Part shown: piece by piece, positions 7,526-14,650 of the stretch
How the letters are laid out: every line of letters starts with the position of its first letter
How positions within the stretch are numbered: position 1 is the stretch's first letter
Virus record (IMG/VR): IMGVR_UViG_3300012936_006851
Span: 1 to 21,694 of that record
Origin: a virus
Strand: one strand, 5' to 3'
Length of the DNA stretch: 21,694 bases
Translations under genes and position numbers: made by a program
The notes under the pieces: generated by a model
The model's input: the letters and a program-made list of their open reading frames with translations, nothing else
Database searches by the model: none
What the model was told of the DNA's origin: nothing

Positions 7526-7651
7526 ATGATGAAAGAACACATAACAACAGCTATATTATTTTTAAAATTCTTATTAGTATGCTTCGGTTATATTGCCTGT
7601 ATAGCAGGAATTATGTTATTAATCGTAGAGTTAGACAAAGCTCTTAGATAA
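7526..7651 (+). CDS. 41-residue single-pass membrane peptide
   Basis: A short frame with a strong Shine-Dalgarno sequence, AGGAGG (7516-7521), 4 nt before tandem start codons ATGATG (7526 and 7529). The product begins MMKEHITTAILFLKFLLVCF and ends LLIVELDKALR. Residues about 8-35 form one continuous hydrophobic segment containing two Cys and two Gly, flanked by a charged N-terminus and a C-terminal ELDKALR. It has no recognised family. The position, just upstream of the fibre, holin and lipoprotein genes, makes a lysis accessory role (pinholin-like or holin-regulating peptide) possible, but nothing specific proves it. The stop is 20 nt before the next start, and a GTGTAATACT motif lies between them. 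An overlapping frame at 7489-7647 is judged spurious. Confidence 0.6.
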   Translation: MMKEHITTAILFLKFLLVCFGYIACIAGIMLLIVELDKALR

Positions 7652-7654
7652 AAA

Positions 7655-7683
7655 GTGTAATACTTGTTGTAATGAGTATTGCA
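7655..7683 (+). promoter_or_regulatory. GTGTAATACT candidate promoter within an inverted repeat around the start codon
   Basis: GTGTAATACT (7655-7664) begins 17 nt before ATG 7672. TGTAATACT (7656-7664) can pair with AGTATTGCA (7675-7683): nine base pairs with one G.U, and a 10-nt loop that contains the start codon. A transcript initiating just downstream of the motif would lose the 5' arm. No -35 box is evident. Confidence 0.45.
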
Positions 7684-8805
7684 AGATTTAGTGATTTTAG
7701 TGAGCAAAACCCCATAGATTCAGGGAATTATTTAGTTGGGCATGAGCATACTGGATTCAGGGGAGAGAAAAAATATGCCATAGGAGAAATATTTTCTCTT
7801 TATGCTTCTACAGATATGGAAATAAGTGGCAAAAGAACATTTCACGATTTAAATATAAACAACATATCAGGAATAGATAACAAAGTAAATGAATTATTTA
7901 GGCATACTCCTATAAATTTTAGCGGAGAAATGGGTGGAATAAGCACCCCGAGAGCTTGGATAAATGAAATACATTATGACAATAAGTGCGAAGACATGCA
8001 TGAGTTTGTTGAGATATGCGGACATACAGGATTGCAGCCAAAACGCTTCTCAGTAGTCCACTACAATTCAAGCGGCTATATGGTTAAGAAAAATGAGTAT
8101 TGTAAAGGAGAAGGTTGCGGAGACGAAAGCCCTATGGTATTTTCTCTTACAGGAGACTCTTTTTCAAATGTACATAAAAATTTTGGTTTTGAAATTCTAC
8201 CTATGAACGGAATTTCAAATAAAGAAGATTTTGGTTTTGCATTAGTATATGATTATGGTGGTCCAGCAGAGCAAACAGTACAATTAATCAGTTATGAAGG
8301 CTCTGGCAACCAAGGCTCCTTTGTCGGGCAAGAAGGGCCTGCTTCAGGAATTAGATCTCATGAAATTTGGGTAGAGCAAGATCCAGATGAAATGGGAATC
8401 ACATGTCAAAACTTAAGAACTCTGCAGTTATTTGGTACAGGTAATAGATATTCAGATTTTGAGTGGAGGTATCCAACACCAACACAATTAGAAACCAGTG
8501 GATATCTTAATCATGATCAAGATTTTTTAGCAGTACATAATGAATCGGGCAGAAAAAAATTAGAATCAAGATTAGGGATAAATACCTCAGATCCACTAGA
8601 TACACTCCATGTAAAAGGAGGAGCTACGGTAGAAGGAAATCTTCTTATATTCGGCCCAGATAGTGGTCACTATGGAGAGCGCAGGAAGACTATTATTAGA
8701 GTAGAGAATCTACCTGATACAGGGGATTTCCATGAAATACCGCCCAACTCCCTCTACAGAAGTGGAGACTTTTTGATGATTAAACCTACAACTAACTACA
8801 GCTAA
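7672..8805 (+). CDS. Phage appendage/fibre-like protein with lamin-tail-like domain
   Basis: This 377-residue protein has no signal peptide, as expected for a virion protein. The N-terminus (SIARFSDFSEQNPIDSGNYLVGHE) and the FHDLNINNISGIDNKVNEL segment resemble the start of fibre or baseplate-attached proteins. Residues about 93-265 resemble the lamin-tail-like (LTD) fold seen in secreted nucleases and adhesins: PRAWINEIHYDNKCEDMHEF then VEICGH, later FGFALVYDYGG and AVQLISYEGS-like strands. The C-terminal part has LGINTSDPLDTLHVKGGATV, the LGIxTxxPxxxLHVxG repeat common near the ends of phage tail fibres. It probably contributes to the host-recognition apparatus. It sits first in a run with the holin and LamG genes, overlapping the next start by one base (TAATG). 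The LTD assignment is moderate; the fibre-type C-terminal motif is stronger. Confidence 0.75.
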   Translation: MSIARFSDFSEQNPIDSGNYLVGHEHTGFRGEKKYAIGEIFSLYASTDMEISGKRTFHDLNINNISGIDNKVNELFRHTPINFSGEMGGISTPRAWINEIHYDNKCEDMHEFVEICGHTGLQPKRFSVVHYNSSGYMVKKNEYCKGEGCGDESPMVFSLTGDSFSNVHKNFGFEILPMNGISNKEDFGFALVYDYGGPAEQTVQLISYEGSGNQGSFVGQEGPASGIRSHEIWVEQDPDEMGITCQNLRTLQLFGTGNRYSDFEWRYPTPTQLETSGYLNHDQDFLAVHNESGRKKLESRLGINTSDPLDTLHVKGGATVEGNLLIFGPDSGHYGERRKTIIRVENLPDTGDFHEIPPNSLYRSGDFLMIKPTTNYS

Positions 8806-9239
8806 TGGGACCTATAATAAACACAATACTCGGAGCGGCTATAAAATTAGGCTGCAATTTAATAAATGCTTGGCTTGAGCATAGACAACAAAATCAAATG
8901 CTAATGGCAGCCAGAGACAAGGCTGTTGTAGACGCATTACTAAATAACCAACAGGAACAAGCAAAAGATCCATTTGTAAAAATTACAAGAAGAATACTGT
9001 TTATGTCAATTACGTTCACAATGTGTTTTCTAATGATATATTACGCAATGAATCCGCATATTTCCTATGACATCATAGTGCCTAAAGGAGAAGGTGCAAG
9101 ATGGGGAATATTTAGCTGGATTTTTGGAGCGAACGATTGGGAGATGGTCTCAATGACGGGAGGCTTGTTATTGTCATCCTTCATGGATTTATGCTTCATG
9201 GTTGTCGGTTTTTATGCAGTTCCGTCAAAGAGGAGATAG
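8805..9239 (+). CDS. Putative holin, three-membrane-segment phage type
   Basis: This 144-residue protein has an amphipathic N-terminus (MGPIINTILGAAIKLGCNLI), a charged helical middle (EHRQQNQMLMAARDKAVVDA), then DPFVKITRRILFMSITFTMC leading into a membrane helix of about residues 64-84. A second clear membrane helix is MTGGLLLSSFMDLCFMVVGF (about 117-136), ending in the basic tail PSKRR. The order (N-terminal helix, coiled middle, FxKxTRR before the first strong helix) recalls the 3TM holins of marine phages and gene-transfer agents. Holins permeabilise the inner membrane to time lysis. The next gene encodes a lipoprotein with spanin topology, which supports a lysis assignment. No endolysin gene is recognised in the window. 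Another membrane role remains possible. Confidence 0.65.
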   Translation: MGPIINTILGAAIKLGCNLINAWLEHRQQNQMLMAARDKAVVDALLNNQQEQAKDPFVKITRRILFMSITFTMCFLMIYYAMNPHISYDIIVPKGEGARWGIFSWIFGANDWEMVSMTGGLLLSSFMDLCFMVVGFYAVPSKRR

Positions 9240-9240
9240 A

Positions 9241-9522
9241 ATGAAATATTTATTCTTCATATCACTACTATTATTAAGCTCCTGTATGAGCGTTGTAAAA
9301 AATAATGAAATTAACAGAAACTTACAACCTATTGAGTTTAGCAAAGTAGACACAAATGAAGACGGGAAAATTACAGAAGAAGAAACCAAGGCGTTCAATG
9401 CCTTAGAACAAACAAATACAAATATTTCAACTCCGTTATATGTGTCAATTGGTATTTTATTAGCCTCAGTTGTGGGTTGTGCTGTATTAGTAAAAAGAAA
9501 AAATGCCAATATCAATACATAA
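9241..9522 (+). CDS. Lipoprotein with C-terminal TM helix and EF-hand loop; candidate unimolecular spanin
   Basis: I chose ATG 9241, preceded by AAAGAGGAG, because it starts exactly at a lipoprotein signal; an in-frame upstream ATG at 9202 would bury it. The 93-residue product starts MKYLFFISLLLLSSC with lipobox LSSC and acylated Cys15; Met at +2 fits outer-membrane sorting. Residues 37-48 (DTNEDGKITEEE) are a perfect 12-residue EF-hand loop with D, N, D, G, I and E at positions 1, 3, 5, 6, 8 and 12. Residues 66-84 (LYVSIGILLASVVGCAVLV) are a membrane helix followed by KRK. A lipid anchor at one end and an inner-membrane helix at the other is the topology of u-spanins such as T1 gp11, which fuse the two membranes in the last lysis step. 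It lies directly after the holin candidate. The 50-residue periplasmic part is short for a u-spanin, so the role is a proposal. Confidence 0.7.
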   Translation: MKYLFFISLLLLSSCMSVVKNNEINRNLQPIEFSKVDTNEDGKITEEETKAFNALEQTNTNISTPLYVSIGILLASVVGCAVLVKRKNANINT

Positions 9523-12500
9523 AAGGCCTTTTACATTTTCAATTTATGAAGGGACATCTTTATCAATATATAGAGATGCACCAACCTTGACAGATCAAGA
9601 AAATTATAGCTTTAATTATTATTACGGTCAATACAGAGATGCTCATCAAGGAACAAGCGACACACCATCCGCTCATTTCACCACAGAAGGTAATTCTTTA
9701 TACTCAAGCGCATCAGCTAACTTTTCAGGACAGAATTATTTATACAGAGATATAGGAAATTTATCTGGAAAAAGTAAAATTTCCTTTACGGCTTGGTATA
9801 AGTCAGAAAACACGGAAGAAGAAATATTATTTACTGATTCTGAAAACGACTCAGGAACGTTTAAACTTTTTTCAAACAATAGTGGCTCTAGGCCCGACAT
9901 ATCGATATACGATGGCTTTACAGGATTTTACTCAGTCACAGGAACTCGCTCAATAAATGATGGGCAATGGCACCATCTAGCAGCTACAGTCAATACGCAA
10001 GCAACTTTTCCCACAGAACCACATCTAAAACTATATATAGACGGAGAGCTTGATTCTAGTGGTTCAGCAGGGCCTATACCGGGCGCAGTAGCAGGGGCGG
10101 GCAGGTTCGCTCCTCAATCAGTTTTAGATACGCTAGAGGAAACTCTAATAACAGACACAGGAGAAGATATATCAACAAGATTCAATAATTATGTGAATAT
10201 GGGGGGAGGAACGAATAATAGTATTTTGTATTTTGCAAAACCAGTAACAAACGGTATAGATAAATGGAGGCTTAGATATGAAAACGGAGGGGCTGCACAT
10301 AATACAGTTAATATTTATTTATTATTAAGAAATAAAGAAACAGGTGCTACGACCTCAACAAGAATACAAAGATGGGCAGGAGGATTTCCTAATAAAAATT
10401 ATTATATAGACCACTGTAGAGGTCATTCATATGCCCATCTCCCCTATCCTAATGCGATAATGGAGTCAGGGATAACTTACAGAAGAAGTAACGGTGGAGG
10501 AGCACAAATCTTTCCAGCAACAAGCAGCAGCTACGGAGTAAACTGTGGAAGTAAATACCCCTTAATGGCGTCACAGAATAGATATTATGAAAAAGGTTTT
10601 TTACAAGACCCTCCATATGCAGGCAAGCTAATGGGTAATGGAGGAAGTAATCACAGATTCTGGCCACCAAGACTCTATGGTAATGATTGGGATGAGCCAG
10701 TATATACGGACTTTGAAATATATGGTTTATACATAGATCAAAATTTAGGAGGAGTCACTTCTCGTTTATACGAGTTTGGATTATATTTAAGCGGAGAGAG
10801 ATATGATTTATTTAAAATAAACCCATTCAACAATTATACAGAGCTATCCAATCAGTCCCACGAAGACATTACCCTTGGGTCAAGTGCGGGATACAGTAGG
10901 TCAGACAAGATCAGCGGACAGATCGACCATTTTAGTTTTTATGATAATGAGTTAACTAGTGGTGAAATAAGAGATTTATATCTAAGTGGCTCCTATGATC
11001 ACGAAAGAGCTAATGAACTTAAAACATCAGGTTGGTATGAATTTTCTAATCCAAACAATATTGGACTAGACTCTCATTATGTAAATTCTGATGAAGATGT
11101 GGTTAGATTATATCACTTCAATAATGATACCGAAAATGAAAGTAATTATAATGCTACCTTAAACCTAGTTGGATCCCCAATTTTTGAATCTGGAGATAAT
11201 ACTAAATTTGGCACAAGTAATCTTTATCTATCTGGAGAAAACCAAAGAGCTTTTGACCTCGGAGGGCATGAGCTAACCTTAAATCAAGACTTTACAATAG
11301 AGTTTTTTATAAACTTCAAATCAAAGCCAGAGCTACTAGAGAAACATAAGATTTTAGAAACAAAAAATTATGGCGGAGTTAGCGTAAATTATAATTTTAG
11401 TGTCTCAGCCAATAAGTTCATTCTAGATATTAAAGAAGGCAACAATGATTTTAAAACCTTTGAATCAGTATCAACAAATATAGAAAATGATATTTGGTAC
11501 CATATAGTTTTAGGAAGAAAAGATAATGAAATAATAATACTTCAAAATGGATCAATAATATGTAAAGAAAGCATGCCATTTTATCTACCTCTAGATGATG
11601 CCGAGCATGGATTTTCTATTGGTGGAGGAGTTATTGCAAACATTGAAGAATTTAGAATAATTAAAGATAATTTTATATACGATCTTTCTAATTTAATAAT
11701 TCCCCCAACACAACAACTTTCAAAAACAATTAAAAAGAGAAATAATTTATCTACAAACCTACCCATACCAACAATTGATACAATAAAAGAAAGAAGAGTT
11801 GATGCGCTTTACTTAAATAGGTCACAATACCTTACAGCAACCAACAACCACTCGGCTTTTTGTTTTAGTGATGAAAATTTTTCATTTACAACTTGGGTAA
11901 AACCTACGGTTATAGAAGATCTTACCGTACTAGGAGTTTGGAATGATAGTGGGATAAGAAGCTATGCATTAATGGCTTTTGGGGCAGACAAAACCTTTCG
12001 CTTTTTGGTATCAGCTGACGGAACTTCATATAGCAACGTTACATCCTTATCATCCACCCAAGAGATATTATTCAAAGATAAATGGTATTTTATTTGTGGG
12101 ATTCATGATGCAGATTCAGACGAATTAAAACTATATATTTATGACGAAAAAGATCAAATCAGTCTAACCAGTAAACCTTGGGCAGAAGGAATAATGAAAG
12201 ATCAGTACAACAATGAGTTTCAGTTTAATGGATCAAAAAATGGAATGTCATGTGCTACGGACATTCATGTAGATCAATTAGCCTTTTTTAACAAAGCTCT
12301 TTCTGTAAATGAAGTTTCGGAAGTGTGGAATGGCGGCATGGGACAGGAGTATCAAAACATAGAAAATACAACTTGGAAATCTAATATAATTAGCTGGTTT
12401 GATTTCTACCTAGGATCAACCCATGACACAAAAAATTCAAATCATCTTACTGCTTCGAGTTCACTAACTATATCAAACGGAAGGAGATCAACCGGATTTG

Positions 12501-13117
12501 AGGATGCTAAAGACGGCTCAGAAATTTTATTTTTTGGTTCGAGAGAAGGAAGTCAGTCACTTTTTTCTCCAGAAGGCAGAGAAACTACCTTTAAAGAATC
12601 AGTTATTAATAACCATCCAGCAATTCTTTTTAAGGAGGATAATAATTCTGGAGATTTTCTAGACTCGACTTATACATTACCTCTAGAGTTTACAATATTT
12701 GCTGCATTATCAGGAAGCAATGAAGCATATGCACCAATTATTAATAATACCGTGGCAGAAAATCAAGGATTTTCAATTTATAACAGCGGAGACTCTTTTA
12801 AGATTCAAATTAATAACGAGTTTGCAGAAGTAAATTGTCCAGCAAAATATCATACAATAGCAGCAACATACAAAAACGGCACAGGAAAATTGTTTGTAAA
12901 TGGAGAAGACGGAGTGGTAGTGGAAGACGAGCTATCTTTAAACGCAAAGCCTATATCAATAGGAAAACTATCTCATGTAGAAAATGATCAAACCAATTCT
13001 TATTTCAATGGATTAATATCAGAAATTATAATATTTGACCATAGCGAACCATTAGATGTTGGAACTAAAAATTATTTAGCCCAGAAGTATCGCTTAAATA
13101 AGCTTAAAATTTCTTGA
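9503..13117 (+). CDS. Large LamG/jelly-roll appendage protein
   Basis: The 1204-residue protein lacks a signal peptide and is best read as a virion appendage binding host-surface glycan. Four concanavalin-like LamG units are visible. Unit 1: about 57-187 (ISFTAWYKSE, GQWHHLAATVN, LKLYIDGEL) with its closing strands at 456-495 (ISGQIDHFSFYDNELTSGEI). Unit 2: 530-725 (FTIEFFINF, IWYHIVLGRKD, IEEFRII). Unit 3: 767-945 (FSFTTWVKP, KWYFICGIHD, VDQLAFFNKALSVNEVSEVW). Unit 4: 965-1200 (LEFTIFAALS, YHTIAATYKNGTGKLFVNG, ISEIIIFDH, YLAQKYRL). Residues about 188-455 interrupt unit 1 and match no LamG pattern. The gene overlaps the lipoprotein gene by 20 nt and has only a weak purine tract before its ATG. 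Its stop TGA lies inside the -35 box of the nrdB promoter. Confidence 0.85.
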   Translation: MPISIHKRPFTFSIYEGTSLSIYRDAPTLTDQENYSFNYYYGQYRDAHQGTSDTPSAHFTTEGNSLYSSASANFSGQNYLYRDIGNLSGKSKISFTAWYKSENTEEEILFTDSENDSGTFKLFSNNSGSRPDISIYDGFTGFYSVTGTRSINDGQWHHLAATVNTQATFPTEPHLKLYIDGELDSSGSAGPIPGAVAGAGRFAPQSVLDTLEETLITDTGEDISTRFNNYVNMGGGTNNSILYFAKPVTNGIDKWRLRYENGGAAHNTVNIYLLLRNKETGATTSTRIQRWAGGFPNKNYYIDHCRGHSYAHLPYPNAIMESGITYRRSNGGGAQIFPATSSSYGVNCGSKYPLMASQNRYYEKGFLQDPPYAGKLMGNGGSNHRFWPPRLYGNDWDEPVYTDFEIYGLYIDQNLGGVTSRLYEFGLYLSGERYDLFKINPFNNYTELSNQSHEDITLGSSAGYSRSDKISGQIDHFSFYDNELTSGEIRDLYLSGSYDHERANELKTSGWYEFSNPNNIGLDSHYVNSDEDVVRLYHFNNDTENESNYNATLNLVGSPIFESGDNTKFGTSNLYLSGENQRAFDLGGHELTLNQDFTIEFFINFKSKPELLEKHKILETKNYGGVSVNYNFSVSANKFILDIKEGNNDFKTFESVSTNIENDIWYHIVLGRKDNEIIILQNGSIICKESMPFYLPLDDAEHGFSIGGGVIANIEEFRIIKDNFIYDLSNLIIPPTQQLSKTIKKRNNLSTNLPIPTIDTIKERRVDALYLNRSQYLTATNNHSAFCFSDENFSFTTWVKPTVIEDLTVLGVWNDSGIRSYALMAFGADKTFRFLVSADGTSYSNVTSLSSTQEILFKDKWYFICGIHDADSDELKLYIYDEKDQISLTSKPWAEGIMKDQYNNEFQFNGSKNGMSCATDIHVDQLAFFNKALSVNEVSEVWNGGMGQEYQNIENTTWKSNIISWFDFYLGSTHDTKNSNHLTASSSLTISNGRRSTGFEDAKDGSEILFFGSREGSQSLFSPEGRETTFKESVINNHPAILFKEDNNSGDFLDSTYTLPLEFTIFAALSGSNEAYAPIINNTVAENQGFSIYNSGDSFKIQINNEFAEVNCPAKYHTIAATYKNGTGKLFVNGEDGVVVEDELSLNAKPISIGKLSHVENDQTNSYFNGLISEIIIFDHSEPLDVGTKNYLAQKYRLNKLKIS

Positions 13118-13142
13118 CAAATTCTTTTTTTTGTGTTATTAT
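13114..13142 (+). promoter_or_regulatory. Sigma70 promoter with extended -10 for nrdB
   Basis: A perfect TTGACA (13114-13119), 17-bp spacer and TATTAT (13137-13142), with TGTG one base before the -10 (extended -10). The -35 overlaps the stop codon of the LamG gene. Predicted start near 13149, leader about 31 nt. Confidence 0.85.
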
Positions 13143-13179
13143 TATTGAACTTACTAAACAAAAATAACGATATATAAAT

Positions 13180-14193
13180 ATGGATACAAAAACAGGAGAA
13201 CTTTTAACTAAAAATATAGCAGGAGTAAATAGAATTTTACCTCATAAACATAAATATGCATGGGATTTATTTTTAAAAAGCTGTGCAAACAACTGGATGC
13301 CAACAGAAATTAGCATGCAGAATGACATTAAACAATGGAAAAATGATGAAATTACAGAAGATGAGAAACTACTTGTTAAACGCTGCCTTGGATTTTTTGC
13401 TGGAAGTGAGTCTTTGGTTGGTAATAATTTGCTTTTGTCAGCCTTTCGTTATATTACAGACGCTGAGTGTCGGCAGTATATATTGCGTCAAGCATTTGAA
13501 GAGAGTCTTCACAACCTCACGGTAGTCTATATTTGTGATAGCTTAGATTTAGACATAGACGAAGTCTTTAATGCTTACGAAACGATTCCTAGCATAAAAG
13601 CAAAAGACGACTTTCTTATGAGTATAACAAATGATATTAGTCGTCAAGATTTTAATCCACACTCAAAAGAAGGAAAGCAAGAAATTTTAAGAAACTTTTT
13701 AACCTATTGGATTGTTTGTGAGGGAACTTTCTTTTTTAGTGGTTTTGCCATGCTACTTGCGCTTGGCAGACAAAACAAACTACAGGGCATTTCAGACCAA
13801 ATTAAATATACCTTAAGAGATGAGAGCTCTCATATAGCATTTGGTACGTATTTAATTAATACGCTGATAGAGCAAAATCCATCAATCTGGACAAAAGCCA
13901 TTCAAGAGGAATTCGTAGATCATATTAAAAAGGCAGTAGAGCTTGAGATAGCTTATGCTCATGATGTTCTACCTACAGGAATTCTAGGATTAAATGCAGA
14001 GATGTTCGTAGATTATATGCATTACATAGGAAACAGAAGATTAGAAGCTATTGGCCTAGACTATAGATTCCCAAGCGACAAAAACCCCTTTCCTTGGCTG
14101 GGTGAAGTTGTAGATGTTCAAGCGATGGGAAATTTCTTTGAGCGTAGGGTGAGAGAATACCAACAAAGCGGCTCCTTGGAAGACGATTTCTAA
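13180..14193 (+). CDS. nrdB: Ribonucleotide reductase small (beta/R2) subunit, class Ic-like with Val at radical site
   Basis: This 337-residue protein is a full-length R2. Metal ligands are in place: E77 (AGSESLVGNN, Glu instead of the Asp of E. coli), E108 and H111 (EESLHN), E181 (VCEGTFFFSG), E215 and H218 (RDESSHIAFG). The position of the E. coli radical Tyr122, four residues after H111, is V115 (HNLTV). The surrounding sequence (FFAGSESLVGNN, RQAFEESLH, VYICDSL, AKDDF) closely recalls the Chlamydia trachomatis R2, where that position is Phe and a Mn/Fe cluster replaces the tyrosyl radical. Y327 and the C-terminal DDF are suited to radical transfer and NrdA binding. It supplies the oxidising equivalent for NrdA (encoded at 1-708). 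It has its own strong sigma70 promoter and no Shine-Dalgarno sequence. The family call is certain; the metal content is inferred. Confidence 0.95.
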   Translation: MDTKTGELLTKNIAGVNRILPHKHKYAWDLFLKSCANNWMPTEISMQNDIKQWKNDEITEDEKLLVKRCLGFFAGSESLVGNNLLLSAFRYITDAECRQYILRQAFEESLHNLTVVYICDSLDLDIDEVFNAYETIPSIKAKDDFLMSITNDISRQDFNPHSKEGKQEILRNFLTYWIVCEGTFFFSGFAMLLALGRQNKLQGISDQIKYTLRDESSHIAFGTYLINTLIEQNPSIWTKAIQEEFVDHIKKAVELEIAYAHDVLPTGILGLNAEMFVDYMHYIGNRRLEAIGLDYRFPSDKNPFPWLGEVVDVQAMGNFFERRVREYQQSGSLEDDF

Positions 14194-14208
14194 AAAAATA
14201 TAGAAAAA

Positions 14209-14238
14209 CCCAGATAAATGTGTAATATATATCATGGG
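14209..14238 (+). promoter_or_regulatory. GTGTAATATA candidate promoter in the loop of a start-enclosing inverted repeat
   Basis: GTGTAATATA starts at 14220, 14 nt before ATG 14234. CCCAGATA (14209-14216) pairs with TATC-A-TGGG (14230-14238) with one bulged A, which is the A of the start codon. The promoter-like motif occupies the loop. Again the 5' arm would be missing from a transcript started by the motif. Confidence 0.4.
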
Positions 14239-14605
14239 ACAAGCGCATTCAAGATTAGGAGTTCACGTAAACTCCGTAAAAGATGAAGGAAATACTAGTG
14301 GTGGAGATAATAAAAACGCATCAGGAAGTATATACCTTGCGGATTGCGGTAGACAAGCAGGAATTACCCCTTCGTCACCAGATAAAGCAATAATTATTAC
14401 AGATATAATTAATGGGGCAAATAATTCAGCACTAGAATTAGCATATAAAGCTGACGCAGACGCCAGCTCCGCAAGCAGAACGACAATGCTTATTATGGAA
14501 CCAAAAACTTCCCACAGCTTCTTTATGCCATTAAGGCTTCCAAAAGGTAAATTTGCAAACCTTCATGCAGGAGCAAAGGTTACCATACATTATTACGAAG
14601 AATAA
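14234..14605 (+). CDS. Small protein of unknown function, possibly structural
   Basis: The 123-residue product has no signal peptide, membrane segment or recognised motif. Its N-terminal half is Gly/Asn/Ser-rich (NTSGGDNKNASGSIYLADCG) and its C-terminal half looks beta-rich, ending KVTIHYYEE. That composition is common among small virion or capsid-decoration proteins. A GTGTAATATA motif precedes it, the same motif found before the fibre-like and cupredoxin-like genes, which would suit late expression. It stands alone between nrdB and a sigma70 promoter for the recombination operon. No Shine-Dalgarno sequence is present. Function is not assigned. Confidence 0.7.
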   Translation: MGQAHSRLGVHVNSVKDEGNTSGGDNKNASGSIYLADCGRQAGITPSSPDKAIIITDIINGANNSALELAYKADADASSASRTTMLIMEPKTSHSFFMPLRLPKGKFANLHAGAKVTIHYYEE

Positions 14606-14610
14606 TTATC

Positions 14611-14639
14611 TTGACTTTTGTTACAAAATGTGTTATAGT
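14611..14639 (+). promoter_or_regulatory. Sigma70 promoter with extended -10 for the uvsX operon
   Basis: TTGACT (14611-14616), 17-bp spacer, TATAGT (14634-14639), and TGTG one base upstream of the -10. The predicted start near 14646 leaves a leader of only about 5 nt before ATG 14651. Confidence 0.8.
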
Positions 14640-14647
14640 TATAGCAC
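14630..14647 (+). repeat. Operator-like palindrome over the -10 box
   Basis: GTGTTATA and TATAGCAC are reverse complements except for one T/G position and are separated by 2 nt. The palindrome is centred on the -10 hexamer and ends 3 nt before ATG 14651. It suits a dimeric repressor, or is a shorter relative of the start-enclosing inverted repeats at 6271 and 16772. Confidence 0.5.
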
Positions 14648-14650
14648 TTA

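Noticed and set aside
7489-7647. 52-codon frame starting ATG 7489 (MPLDLFKEHRRIHDE...) overlapping the membrane peptide
   Set aside because: No ribosome-binding site, unnatural composition after residue 15, and it is out of frame with the well-supported membrane peptide. The GTGTATTACT motif 13 nt before it is the only point in favour.
9202-9240. Upstream in-frame start for the lipoprotein gene
   Set aside because: It would add 13 residues in front of a textbook lipoprotein signal and overlaps the holin gene; ATG 9241 has a good AAAGAGGAG.
13106-13130. Possible intrinsic terminator after the LamG gene (AATTT, loop, AAATT, then a T run)
   Set aside because: The stem is five A/T pairs only and coincides with the -35 and spacer of the nrdB promoter; too weak to call.
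13173-13180. Exact T4 late promoter box TATAAATA just before the nrdB start
   Set aside because: It ends on the A of the start codon, so transcription would begin inside the gene. A strong sigma70 promoter lies at proper distance upstream, and the box does not recur before the late-type genes. Chance in AT-rich DNA.
13130-13190. Possible pairing between the nrdB -10 region and its start codon
   Set aside because: About 12 of 14 positions pair but with two G.U and two adjacent mismatches in A/T-rich sequence and a long loop. It would fit the start-hiding pattern, but is too weak to list as a member.
14187-14206. Hairpin TTTCTA / TAGAAA after nrdB
   Set aside because: Six weak pairs with an A-rich loop and no T run on either strand; not a convincing terminator.
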